Shown here: piece by piece, positions 36,693-48,159 of the stretch
Numbering within the stretch: position 1 is the stretch's first letter
How the letters are laid out: each line of letters opens with the position of its first letter
From: Lamellibrachia satsuma
Lineage: Eukaryota > Annelida > Polychaeta > Sabellida > Siboglinidae
Direction: 5' to 3'
Assembly (NCBI GenBank): GCA_033239005.1
Contig: BSQZ01000037.1
Location: 6,550,001 to 6,614,000, forward strand
DNA: 64,000 bases
Position numbers and translations under genes: made by a program
Notes under the pieces: generated by a model
Database searches by the model: none
Seen by the model: the letters and a program-made list of their open reading frames with translations, nothing else
What the model was told of the DNA's origin: nothing

Positions 36693-39600
36693 GTACATTT
36701 CATTGCATAATGATAATAACTTTTATTTATATAGTGCCGTTTGTCCGGAAATAAATTATAATACTAATATTCGTAAATCAATAGACATTTTTAGTGTTTT
36801 GCTCCCAACGTATATCAATACTTACCGTGTAAGTTAACTTATCTCACACGTAGCCGTAATGGAGTTTCAGCAATAAGTTTGAAGCAGTGAACTTCCCCAT
36901 TAAGCACTAATATAATGTGGTGTGACCTGAAATGGGAAGTGAGAGGTTGATCAAAAAGATTGGTGGGAGGTTTAAGGTTGGCCCCAAATAACAGGTGGGA
37001 CTGAAGTTGAGACACCTCTAGTGTATTTTGACGCCTCCACCATGCGATGCATTTGACACATTCAAATGCTCAACATTCAAATGCGCATTCAAATACATTT
37101 GTATTTGTTAACAAGCCTGGTCACAATGACTACGTATGCAGCACTAGTTTCCCAGCGACTTGTATGCAGGCGATTTATCGGTAGATGAATTGCCTTGTCA
37201 GTCTTTCCAGACAGGCTAGTCACTTATTTAATAGCAGCGTTAATGGTACAGTGCACTCTATTCCTTCCAGCAGCTGCTGATGTTCATCCCCTGCTGGTTG
37301 CGACGTACGCAGCCATTTTGAAACTTCCAGTAGATCATTCAACGACGCCTCCAATACATGGCCAACCTCTAACGCTCTTCTCTGGTATGTATATAATATG
37401 CATTTTCGTTTGATTCTTAAGAAGATCGAATACTGATTGTTGATAAAGGTTAATAATTGTATTAATGGTAAACATTGTGATTCACCAAAAGTAGGTGTAT
37501 GTTTCCTGCTAGGTTTAGTAAAGGCAACACTCATCAACATCAACCAGAACTATACTTAACTACCGATGAATCGAAGCGTACGTAACAATTGTGGGTGATA
37601 TCGTACCCAATAGTTCTTCGTAAATACTTATGTCAGCATTTTCCTAACTGCTGATTATTTCAAAATATTATATTTTGTAACAACTTAATATCCTCATCTC
37701 CCCATTCGTTTAGGCTTTTTCATAACTAAGGATTAGCTGTTCTGGAATCAGCTTATTTACTCTCCTCTTTATTAATTCCAGTTTACCTATGTTACGTTAT
37801 GGCTCCTGGCCTTATATGCAATATTCTATACGAAGCCTAAATATTGTGATATACTAAGGTATAATGTAACTCTTGTTTGATGATGTATGCTATATTTATC
37901 TTAAACAACCCAATCATTTTAATTACGCTTTGAAAACAGAATCCCACAATACTCTTAAATATTCCTAAAATATAAGAATATAATACTTACGAGTTACCCC
38001 TTGTCTACGTACTTTATCTATTAAAAAATATAAGCGATTTGCTAGATATGACCTACTTTTTAGGAACCCATGTTGAGGTAGAACTAAACATGTATGTTTA
38101 ACTAGTCAATCTAGTATAACTATAGTCTTTAATTAGAGTTTATGATAATTTACAAGTCATTGATGGCAAACTCGCTGGTCTGTATTTTCTGATTTTTTTC
38201 TCGAACCCTTTTAAATATTCGCAAGGAGCTGGTCCGTCTTCCAGTGATAAGTTCAACGTTAGCAATGTTTTATGTACTCCGATACACCTCGTGTTTCCAA
38301 GTATGTTCAAGTGTATGTTACATTGTCATAGCACGAAAGATAAGAATACGTCTGAATTAACAACCGAACTGGCTTGCGCACGCACCATGCAACATGGGGT
38401 GGGCATAAACCAACTTTCCTGTTTACACGCGTACTGAGGGTCGCCGGCGCCCGGGGGCAAAATACAATGTTGCACCCTCTCCCAGCATTTCTGTCAGAAC
38501 CAAGTTAACCTGTTATGCTGCCGTGCCTTTTAAAAAGTCACTGTTGAAGCATATATATAATATATATATATAATTTTGTATGTACTCCGATACACTTCGT
38601 GTTTCCAAGTATGTTAAAGTGTATGTTACATTGTCATAGCACGAAAGATAAAAATACGTCTGAATTAACAACCGAACTGGCTTGCGCACGCACCATGCAA
38701 CATATATAAAGCTCCGTTCGATGCAGTGTCAACCGTGAATCAGGACATTGCAACTTTTATTATAAATTGAACTAAGCGAACCTATCCACCAACAAGGTCT
38801 TATTGTTTCGCGGCTGCAGTATATTAATTAAATATTAGATCCGGCTACGACGTTGTCACTTAAGAAAGAAAGGATGTCACGTTGCTAATATTAATACAGT
38901 TGTAATATATGCCTGGTTATTTACTTAGTGTTATAAAAATTAAACAAATAAAACATGTAAAGACTATTTTTCGCTCAGATCGCGTGCCATAGAGGTTACG
39001 ACATGTGGCTGGTCTTCGCCAAAATCTTTTCATTTCAGGTAGTCCTATGTTGCTGAGACACAATGTAGGTCTAATAAATGAAGACGTGGTAATCAGCGCT
39101 TTTGCAAGTGTTTTGTTGATGTTTTCCGGGCGTGTTCAAATTACTGTGATTACTGTGTCACAAATGAAAACATCTACACTGTGACAAATCTTATTTAGTA
39201 GAGCGTGGAATCGTGAGATGACTATCGAATACGTAAGCCTTTCATCAGATGCGTGAGAGTTGAGATGTATGCAGTGCCAAAGTGTACATGCTGACACAGC
39301 AATATGGTTGCAACCCTTCAACGGACACCACGGGTATACATTGATCACGCTGTAGAAAACAGTCGTTATGATTTCTGTGGTTATCCATGTTCAGTCGAAT
39401 GTCTTGTTTCTTTATTTATAGGTTACATCGGTTGTTTTTATGATTCTCCTCGCGTATTGGAACATGTTACACTGATGAATGACCTCATCCCAGAGAAATG
39501 CATGGAGGTTTGTGCAAGAAAAGGTAAGTGCAGTGACTATTTTTCGTTTCCGTGGTTACAAAAAAATTCGTAGGCATTTATCTGTGTAATGTCGTACAGC

Positions 39601-42600
39601 AGTTTGCTACTATAGTTGCTAAGGTAATCTCGATTGGTCAGACTACCTGACCAATGTCGGTGCACCTCGAACGGGATCAACTGACCAGTGAGCGACTTGA
39701 CCTGCCTGCCCTCGTAGTTCATTGAACAGACAGTAGCGAGAGAGAAAACGGCTGTGAAAATGGCAGCGTAATCGGTGATCATCAGGTCGAAAATTACTAG
39801 TTTTTTGTTACCTACGTGCCCGAAAAGAACAAAAGATTTATAAGTTTATTTGACCAAGTGTGCATAAATTGTTGTCGTAGTTTACATCAATTTAAAGTTG
39901 CACGTGCGTCCGTCCGAGCGTGCGTGTTAGATCAAATATGTAACTGTGGTTGCAGGATATTCGCTGACAGGTGTGGAGAATAGGAACGAGTGCTGGTGTG
40001 GATCAGTGGTACGGGCTGGTGCCGTCAGGAAACCAGAGGCGGAGCGCAACTTCGAATGTGCCGGTGACAGTAGTCAAACTTGTGGCGGTCCCTTTAGGAT
40101 TAATATATTCAACATAAGTGAGTTTTAGTTTGATTACCTGTCACATGACTGATGCGCAATGACGTAGTAGTTCGAGTCATGTTGCTGTCGTTCGAAGCCT
40201 GGGCAGTCTCGTTCACTTCACCTTGCCTCACTTCACTTACAGTGGCGTATTTGGGGAGCATTGTGCTATGGACAGCCTTTGGCTTAATTTGTTTTCGTAT
40301 ACGACCTGTTGCCTTACAACACGGCCACATGCGTGGACCTGTTTTGGCCTCCCAGTTTGCCAGATCCTAGATACCCAAGTGTTCACTTATTTATATGTAT
40401 ACTTTCCTTGCACTTGTCTCGGGGGATTAACTTGCGATGCACTGGCGTTATGTCCAGGAGGAGTGTAAGCTCCCACCCGCTGGCTCCAAGTAGTCCAGGA
40501 CTAAGCACATATCATTTGAGTTTAAATGGCCTAGTGAGGTTCTTACTTAACTGGCATTTGCCGTAGAAAAATCCGGTCAAATACTAATGCTGGTTATGCT
40601 TCACTTCACTCTGTTTTCAAACGTTGTCTGTTTTTCATTGATTTAATTGTGATCTCATTACTTTTATGTGTTTACATATCTATCAAACAGCATGTGGAAC
40701 GTAGACGAATTCACCTGTCTACCAGGCAAGATATAACAATGTTTGTGTAATGTATAGTTAATTCGCAGTTTTATGAGCTGATATAAAATGGAACTACAAA
40801 AATAGCCAATCATATAACGTTGTTTTACCTTAGTAATATCTGCTATGTGGGTATACATACAAATAAGTTTTATTCTGGTGTTAGAATATTCCAGCAGGTT
40901 AGATTTCCGTAACAGAAAATAAATCAATTTGAGATGTTTAATAAATGTTGAATATAACATATTTCTTACTAAATGTTATATATATCGACGTGATGGGTAC
41001 TGCATAATAAAATATCCACCGAAGTCTACATCTACTGACCACGTGTAAAAAAGTTGTTTAATGTGACAAAATAAAGATCTTATGATATATTTATTTTGTT
41101 CTGTAGGAAAATATTAGCAATTTACACACGAATCCCTGACTTACCTATTCACTCCAACAACAATTATGTGGGAAGCATTCAGCCATACTGCAGTTACTGT
41201 GAATTTTTTCGGTCTGATGAATACTGATGTACACAGCTGAGCGAACTGGGGTATGCAGTGAATACAAATGCCCAGGCTTTGCAACATAGTCTAAAGTCCA
41301 GTTATCTTGATGGAGTGTCTATCATGCATAGCAGTGTGTAGCAGCCCTGATATACATCCAAACAACATGGACGACACTGCGTGACTTAGAGGTGTACCAA
41401 CATGACTTAGGGGTGTACCAACATGACTTAGGGGTGTACCAGCATGGCTTAGGGGTGTACCAACATGACTTAGAGGTGTACCAACATGACTTACGGGTGT
41501 ACCAACATGACTTAGAGGTGTACCAACATGACTTAGGGGTGTACAAACGTGGGCGGCGCTTGACAATATATTAATAATTGGCATTTAGGCACATATTTAC
41601 CGTATAATCTTACGATCATGGCGAATATACAATTGTATCACCAAATATCGAAAGTTCTTGACCTACCGATTGTGTCGGGATAATTTCAGGTCGGTCGTCG
41701 CCTTCCATTGCTGCAGACAGCCTCCGTGGTCACATCTACTTGAGTGATCAAGGCAGCCACACCATCAGTCGGGCTGCACTTGACAGTTTCAATCCAGAAG
41801 TTATAGTCGACGCAGGCAAGTATTTACGTTAACACCATTTCCGTCCAAAATTGATGGGGTAAGGGTGGATCTTTATGTTTGCGCATGCATGCACTACCAA
41901 TGGAGACTTGGAAGAGAAAATTTTTGTAGCTGGTGGTCTGTGGTAGATTTTGTAATAGGAACTGGTTAGATTGTTGTGATGTTTTCTTGCCATTGATGGG
42001 TACGCAAGGGGCTTGATCGCTGCGATTGTATGAGGATAATAGTTGCACTTGTACAGCAAGGTAAGGAATAGTGAATCATCGAGATCAACGGGACTTGACG
42101 AGATGCGTTGCGAGAGTTGAGTTATGGGCTTAACCTTGACGTGTGGGCTTCAACTTGAGGAATAGGCTTCAAGTGGACTTATGGGCTTCATCTTGAGTTA
42201 CGGGTTTCACTTTCAGTTATGGAGCTTCAACTTCAGTTATATGATTTACCTTAGGAGCAGTTAATCTGAAAGAGCAATTCATTGGGACATTGATACTTCG
42301 ATTTATGTAAAGTAAATGTATAAGAACAGTTCATAAAGTAGTTTTTTTCGCAATAGAATGCTAAGCTATATCGTGTTGTCATCCAATGGTAAGTCACGAT
42401 GGAAAGGAACGTTTATTATGTGTATCTTATTAATAGTATTTGGAAATGGACTGACTGTTGATACTGTGACCGGCAAAATCTACTTCACAAACAACGCCAC
42501 CGTTGAAGTTGTCAACACGGACGGCATGGAGAGGGCCACAGTCATCGAACACTCAAGTGGAGCGAGAACGTACGGCGTTGCCGTAGAGATCTCAAGCAGG

Positions 42601-45600
42601 TAGATAACCTGCGCTATTTAGTCACGTACACCATTCGTAATGAGCAAATATTGTTGTTATTACTACGTTGTTGCAAACCATGAAGGATATTAAATCAGGT
42701 GCAAGAATATTAATAAAAACTAGTTTTCAAGTTATTAATGTATACCCTACAAAGTGGTTTAACTATACTTAGAATATATTTGAAGATGCCGTCACACATC
42801 ACTATTGACACCACCATCGGGACTGGACCGAGTTGCTAATAATATCGAGTTGGTCTCAACAATGAATCGGGGCATCATGGGTAACGGGAATTTTCCTATT
42901 TGTCCATGGGGTGAATTGCAACTACAATGGGGTGAATTACAACTACCCAACATAAGTACATTGTAGTATGGGCGTGTGATTTATGATGCATTTAACTTTA
43001 CACTGTTTCAATCAATGCCACGCAGCGTGTATTTTGTGTCAGAAATCTTATAATTTATTTATGAGCACGATATATTTACAGTGTACGAGCATAAGTTATG
43101 CATGTGCACCTGTGTCATAACATCACACAAAACGTCACTCTCAGTTCATGTAATCCACAATAGGGGTCTGCATTGTGATGTCCCGAAACGCTTGGGTGTC
43201 TGCCTCCACGTGAAATGCTTGCTGGTAGATGGAACCGTTCCCCTCGTCACTGGCAAACACCGTTATGACTTCATCCCTTTGAAGTGCTTGCGCAAAATGC
43301 ATAATTATGATACTCCTCATCGCCATCCACATAATTATCATACTCCTCATCGCCATCCACATTGCCAATTATTTGTTTGGAATCGTTACCTTTATCTCCG
43401 AGCATCCATGGTTGCGTACATGGTTGCGTACTCTGCTGTAGCAGCTATCGATTCGCCCAGCTGCAGATGCTCAGTCGCTGAGGAATGCCAGCGTTTTCTT
43501 CGTCTGCTGTTGCAACAATGTCGAAGACGACACATATCCAGCTTTTCCAAATCGGCGCTGCGTGGTATCTCTAGTAAAGAATGCTACCGTTTGTGCGATC
43601 CGTTCGTGGGCTGGAATTCCGTAAGCCTTCCGTTACTGTTGTTAAATAAATAACTTAAGACCCGTATACACGAGCGATGTGTGCCCCTATTGGTCGGGCG
43701 ACACATTATTGCATGACAAAAAGCAGGTACGTTTTTGTGTGCGTTTGCTCGAGCGGCGTCTCTAAACACTGCGAATGCAAGTTTTTACTCTCTTTCCAAT
43801 CCCGACTTGAAGTTACACGACTAGTACAGCACCTCACAGTCGTCACGGTCGCTGATCCTCCATTGCGTCAAGCTGTCAGCGGACAGCGGACATATGCACG
43901 TTGAAAGTCTGTGTTCAGTTTGTTACCACAACGGTTTCGATTGCATTTTATTCTACTACGGGAGTAGGGATTTAGCAGAGGCGATTTGACTATATATGCC
44001 TGTCCTGAGTGGTACACACCTGTAAGACTGGGAGCCGAAATCCGTAAGACAGCAAACGAACCCGTATGACTAACTACGTTCGCTCGTTTGCTGCGCATAC
44101 TCAAAAGAAATACAGTGCTGGATCTCGCGAGACTTTGGCGCTGCTAACAGTGCACTAATAAAATATCTTCGGACGTTTATGAATTGATTTCCAGGAAGAA
44201 TTGTGAATTTATACTCCATCGAGTAATTTCCCCTGTTTAGAAAACTTAAGTTTAAGCAACCGAATTTATACATTTATGCTATCGCTAATTCTTGTTTTAT
44301 CAGAGCATTGGTAAAATTAATTCTAATTGGTGCTAATTGATTAATGTGTGTACGCCACACTTGGATCGTAACTTAGTTATAACTATGTTATAGATTGCTG
44401 TTCCATACTACACAAAACCCAGCTGGTGTCTACAAGTCCCGCCTCGACGGTACCGCAGCCGTGGAGATTGTGTCTGCAGATCTTCAGTCGCCATGGGGAG
44501 TGGCCATTGACTACAACCATAGACAGATTTGTTGGGCGGATTCTGGTAAATACATTTTCTGTGCTCTCTGTCTGTCTTTCTGTTTCTAAATTTCTCACCA
44601 TCTCCACGAAGTTGTTCGTTTCTCAGCCGCCATGGCTAAATTCATGTCTGTCTAACTGAATGCTTACCTTACTTTCCGTTTCTCTTCTTTATCGTAAAAA
44701 TGTGTTCGAAAATTACATTATTACCTAAATTGCTAATCTGCCCTTCCCACCTCTTTGTCTTTATAATATATATCCTCCGAAAATAACCCGCATTATTTTA
44801 CTTTTTAATCGCCATGTTTTATTATCGCATTTCGAATTTCGTACGCTCGTACACACAATTGTTTTAACTGTCAAAATTACTATTCTGGTGAACCTGTTTC
44901 CTTCTGCGATATGTGCTACTCCAAATTGAAATTCACTTCATTGTGTGACAGATGAGAAAGCAGTCAAGTGCTCAGATTACGAAGGAAGTAATCCTCGCCT
45001 GGAGTACAGCACTACTGGCAGCGTCCGTTACATCGACATTGAGGATGAGACTCTGTACTACGCGCAGGACAACCCAAACAGGTAATCTGTTTAGTGCTCA
45101 ATGCCACATTTCGCCCGTTCTCCGATAGTTTGTCGACAGGTTAATAACAAAATATGTTTTCTGAAGCAGAGCTCAAGGAACCAGACTAAGTTTGACCAAC
45201 ATATACACCAATGTTGCACGTCTTAATTATCTTCTTTTGACTCAGTAGTAAATCTTCCCGAATTACCGGTTTGACATTAGCTTTCATAGAAATATGATAA
45301 CATCCTATGTCTTAGTTTCTAGGAAATAGGACCCTAAAATGAAGTCAGATTTTAAGTCAATCAAGTATATTTATCGTATGAAGCACCCGCCCTCACGCAG
45401 ATATATTCTTTGGTTTGCTATATGTGTAACAACTGAACACTTTTTTTTAATTACTTCCATTCATTGCAGTGTCTACTCATGCCGATTGGACTGGGCAAGC
45501 TGCCGTGTCCTTGATGTCGTGGCGGGCAGAAAGACGGGCATTGCGGTGTGGCGGGACAAGGACAAGGTGTTCGGAGGTATGTTGATATTTGAGGACTGCC

Positions 45601-48067
45601 CTTCTCACAATGTAATTGCGTTCACTTAATCTTCTTTGTTTCTTTTGGTTAGTATTGTACAAGCAACTAATTTTGGAGGTTGGGTTAATGAGGTCTACTT
45701 TAATATTAGACTTATAAATGGATGAATCGATTAATTTTGACCGAAGTCAAAATGGTAAACACTTTGACTTTAACAAATATATATACAAAGAAGCTGACCA
45801 CTGTGAAGATGAAACTGAGTCTCCCTTTTCTTTGACTACAAATGATTGCAAATATTTTGACTTCAGTTTAATTTTCAAACTTACGCCTTGTATATTAACG
45901 TCATCAATACATATATCAAAACTACTTCGAAATAATCTAAATAAACCAAGTCCAGAGACAGCTAGTGCACATAGGGAGTACTGTAGAATCAACAATATTA
46001 AAGGGCAGCAGAAACTAAATGTCATACAGAAATGCTAGATTAACGTTAGCACAACATAAAAAATATGGGCTGTATTGGGACAGGTAAAACATAAAAAAAA
46101 TATCGAATTCATATCGCATTGCAGAAGATTTTAATATCGTTTCTGTTGAAAAAAGGTAAATCAGTAGCCCAATCAGTACCTCCTTCTATAGACACATTTC
46201 ATACACACCTCCGTGGAAACTATGCTGCCAATTTCTTCATGCAACCTACATATGTAAATGAAATTAAAACAGTATTACGAAATGCAGTGAAGATTTTGAC
46301 AGTTTATTTGATACACAATTAGTGCAAGAGACCACACACGAAGTAACCATCCCACGTGAGTATATAACAATCCAATCCTTCGTTACAGGCCTTATTCCTG
46401 ATAACATGAAAGTGCAAACATAATTCCACTTTTTAAATAAGGAAATAACAAAATCCTTAATAATGGTAAACCCAGAATTACTCTACCCGCCTTCTCTATG
46501 TAATGGGGAGGGTGTGCAACACACTAATAGTGGTTTTAGAAAATATAATATTCTACATAAACAACAATACGGATTTCGCTCAATACACTCCACGAAGGCA
46601 TCTGATACAATTAATCACAACGTTTTGTTGTATAAGTTGAATCACTATGGAATAAGAGAAACACGCAATAAATGGTTTCCCTGTTATCTATCTAACCGCA
46701 AACAATATATTGAGATAAACAAAAGAAAATTGTCTTTGAACAGTAAAACAAATGGATCTTTCTAATTTATATCAATGATGTAATAAAGTCTACGTCTCTT
46801 TCGATGATGACACAACCATTTACCAATCAAGTTCACATATTGATGTTTAAATTAATAATATGAATCACGATTAAAACAATTGAACGATTGGATATGTGCA
46901 AATAAATTATTTATAAATGTTAAATAGATAAAGTGTTGCATTTTTGGCCTAGTAAACACCAAAAGCAATGTAAAAAACAATATTAAAATAAACAATGACA
47001 TTAATAACCAAGTTGACACGAAGAAAAAGAAGAATTTATGACATTTCTAGTACTACATTAATTTTAGACACACATTTAAAATGAGGTGTCGCTACAACAC
47101 TACTCGGCTAAGATAACAAAAGGTCGACATTGATATTTTTAAAAGCAAGACACCTCTCAGCTGACGTTGGAAATGAAACCTTACTGTTGACACGTCGTCT
47201 ATATTTGGCATATTTCTCACGAGAAAGTAACATCACTATGTTTTACATTACGTGACGGGATATTACGTCAGAGAGCTGGAACTGACATGTGTTCTAGTGG
47301 CTGCGTATCACTAGCGCCACCCAGGGAATAATAGGGACGCAATAAAGAGTGCGCACGCGCAATGCAGCAGTTTCAAAGCATCCGTGTAAATACGACTAAA
47401 TTACAAACACGATATACATACAGTGTACTAGTATATGTATTATTATCCGTATCGGTAGCGGTAATAATTTCAATGTGTTGTATTGCATGGTGGTCACATG
47501 GCTCATTGTCGTCTTCCTGTGACCCCATTGAAACTAGTTATCATTAATCAAGGCATGGGGCAACGAATTGAGGACGTTTGTTGCATTGCAGCGACACCTC
47601 ATCTCACGGCTGCTCCAGCAGTCAACAAGGAGCTACTGATGCGCCTCAACGATGCCGACAACGCGACCTGTCTGGATCTGGCACACACCGACCATTACAA
47701 ATTTGAGACAAGTTCCAGTGGTTGGCTCCCAGAACCACAACATGACTGCTGGATACCGGGGCTTGTCATAAAGGCGTGTCTACCAAACAAAGGCAAGACG
47801 CCTGTCACGATCAAAATCACTGGACATCGACTAGTCTGTTCAGAGTCACACTTCAGGGTAATGGTCAGACAACATGCATTGCCTGATTGTGTAGTCGCTG
47901 GAAAGTATGATCTTTGCAAACTGAGTGTGCAAGCTGAGTCTGACCCTGAAGGTCTGACCACGTGTGCAGCGACTTGTGTATGTGAAGGTAACGACTGCAG
48001 ACACGTGACCATTCAGATACCGAAACAGTACGAAGACTGGAAGATTTGTGAAATCAACATCGAATAA
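36599..48067 (+). CDS. Gene B: secreted YWTD-propeller/WSC/cysteine-rich protein, intact (10 exons, 540 aa)
   Basis: Join of 36599-36692, 37274-37384, 39422-39523, 39956-40117, 41690-41815, 42437-42599, 44394-44545, 44952-45081, 45470-45576 and 47592-48067: 1,623 bases, 540 residues plus TAA. Phases 1,1,1,1,1,2,1,2,1 agree at every joint. Layout: signal peptide 1-31; propeller opening 32-68; WSC 69-156; LDLR class B blades 157-382; cysteine-rich C-terminal domain 383-540. No membrane anchor. WSC domains are known as carbohydrate-binding extracellular modules and YWTD propellers as protein-binding ones, so an extracellular recognition or matrix role is inferred. The true ligand is unknown. All introns are GT-AG except intron 5 (GC-AG). 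Confidence 0.85.
37274..37384 (+). CDS. Gene B exon 2: first propeller strands
   Basis: Encodes ADVHPLLVATYAAILKLPVD and then a linker ending TLFS. The acceptor is CCAGCAG, a tandem NAGNAG site; using the upstream AG would add one codon. Donor CTG|GTATGT, phase 1. Confidence 0.85.
38273..38703. repeat. 123-bp direct duplication flanking a 185-bp insert, unit B intron 2
   Basis: 38273-38395 and 38581-38703 are near-identical direct repeats (from TGTACTCCGATACAC to CACCATGCAACAT). Between them 38396-38580 is foreign, starting GGGGTGGGCATAAACC and containing a GC-rich GCCGGCGCCCGGGGGC core. Unit A has one copy of the 123 bases and no insert. Confidence 0.9.
39422..39523 (+). CDS. Gene B exon 3: WSC domain, first half
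   Basis: Encodes GYIGCFYDSPRVLEHV, then MNDLIPEKCMEVCARK. Three WSC cysteines. Acceptor TTTATAG, donor AAG|GTAAGT, phase 1 to 1. Confidence 0.87.
39956..40117 (+). CDS. Gene B exon 4: WSC domain, second half
   Basis: Encodes GYSLTGVENRNECWCGS, then NFECAGDSSQTCGG and FRINIFNI: the full second half of a WSC domain with ECWCG and QTCGG hallmarks. Four cysteines here; the position normally occupied by an eighth WSC cysteine is Arg (CGC at 40045-40047). Donor ATAA|GTGAGT. Absent from gene A by deletion. Confidence 0.9.
40118..41380. other. Gene B intron 4, including the segment deleted in gene A
   Basis: 40014-41021 (end of exon 4 and most of this stretch) has no counterpart in unit A. No coding sign; + open frames at 40152-40566 lack motifs. 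AATAAA at about 41070 is also present in unit A. Confidence 0.6.
41381..41549. repeat. 21-bp minisatellite, 8 copies, unit B intron 4
   Basis: Unit as in 13693-13756, expanded from three to eight copies; 21 bases is seven codons, so a VGTPLSH open frame appears on the minus strand. Confidence 0.93.
41690..41815 (+). CDS. Gene B exon 5: LDLR class B repeat
   Basis: Encodes HIYLSDQGSHTISRAALDS then FNPEVIVDA. Followed by a GC donor (GCAG|GCAAGT). Confidence 0.85.
42437..42599 (+). CDS. Gene B exon 6: LDLR class B repeat
   Basis: Encodes GNGLTVDTVTGKIYFTNN, VEVVNTDGMERATVIE, YGVAVE. Phase 1 to 2. Confidence 0.87.
44394..44545 (+). CDS. Gene B exon 7: LDLR class B repeat
   Basis: Encodes LLFHTTQ, KSRLDGTAAVEIVS, SPWGVAIDYN, ICWADS. 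Phase 2 to 1. Confidence 0.87.
44952..45081 (+). CDS. Gene B exon 8: propeller blade
   Basis: Encodes KCSDYEGSNPRLEYS and VRYIDIEDETLYYAQDNPN. Phase 1 to 2. Confidence 0.85.
45470..45576 (+). CDS. Gene B exon 9: propeller blade
   Basis: Encodes VYSCRLDWASCRVLDVV and TGIAVWRDKDKVFG. Phase 2 to 1. Confidence 0.85.
45860..47080 (+). mobile_element. LINE relic in intron 9, unit B (truncated)
   Basis: Counterpart of the LINE at 17600-19650. Recognisable pieces: LLRNNLNKPSPET, QYGFRSIHSTKASDTINHN, WFPCYLSNRKQYIEIN, FLIYINDV. It stops at 47080 where the inverted segment begins; its C-terminal end reappears in opposite orientation at about 47500-47582. Confidence 0.82.
47092..47582 (-). other. Inverted segment specific to unit B
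   Basis: The reverse complement matches 19480-20187 of unit A (with internal deletions), from the original splice-acceptor side back to the LINE C-terminus. The flanks are 47081-47091 (ATGAGGTGTCG) and 47592-47602 (its reverse complement, the first bases of exon 10). About 330 bases of LINE (19142-19475 in A) were lost. Confidence 0.85.
47592..48067 (+). CDS. Gene B exon 10: C-terminal cysteine-rich domain and stop
   Basis: Acceptor GTTTGTTGCATTGCAG, phase 1 entry, TAA at 48065-48067. 158 residues with about 11 cysteines. The central part (from GLVIKACLPNKGK to CAATCVCEG) is identical in protein to gene A; most changes lie in a 22-residue patch before it. The longer open frame from 47483 is not used because its upstream part is inverted intron sequence. 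Confidence 0.85.
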
Positions 48068-48159
48068 TTGCCTGTTGCTAGACCCAAAAACAATAATCTA
48101 TATTGGCTTCTTGCAATATTTCATTTTTGATATATTGCAACTTTCTACCAATATGAGCG

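Noticed and set aside
40152..40566. Three overlapping + frames in gene B intron 4 considered as an extra exon
   Set aside because: No recognisable domain and no suitable phase-1 splice pair; exon 4 to exon 5 already join in frame.
47483..48067. Longer ORF start for exon 10 of gene B at 47483
   Set aside because: The added N-terminus lies in inverted intron and LINE sequence and is not shared with gene A; phase and acceptor place the exon start at 47592.
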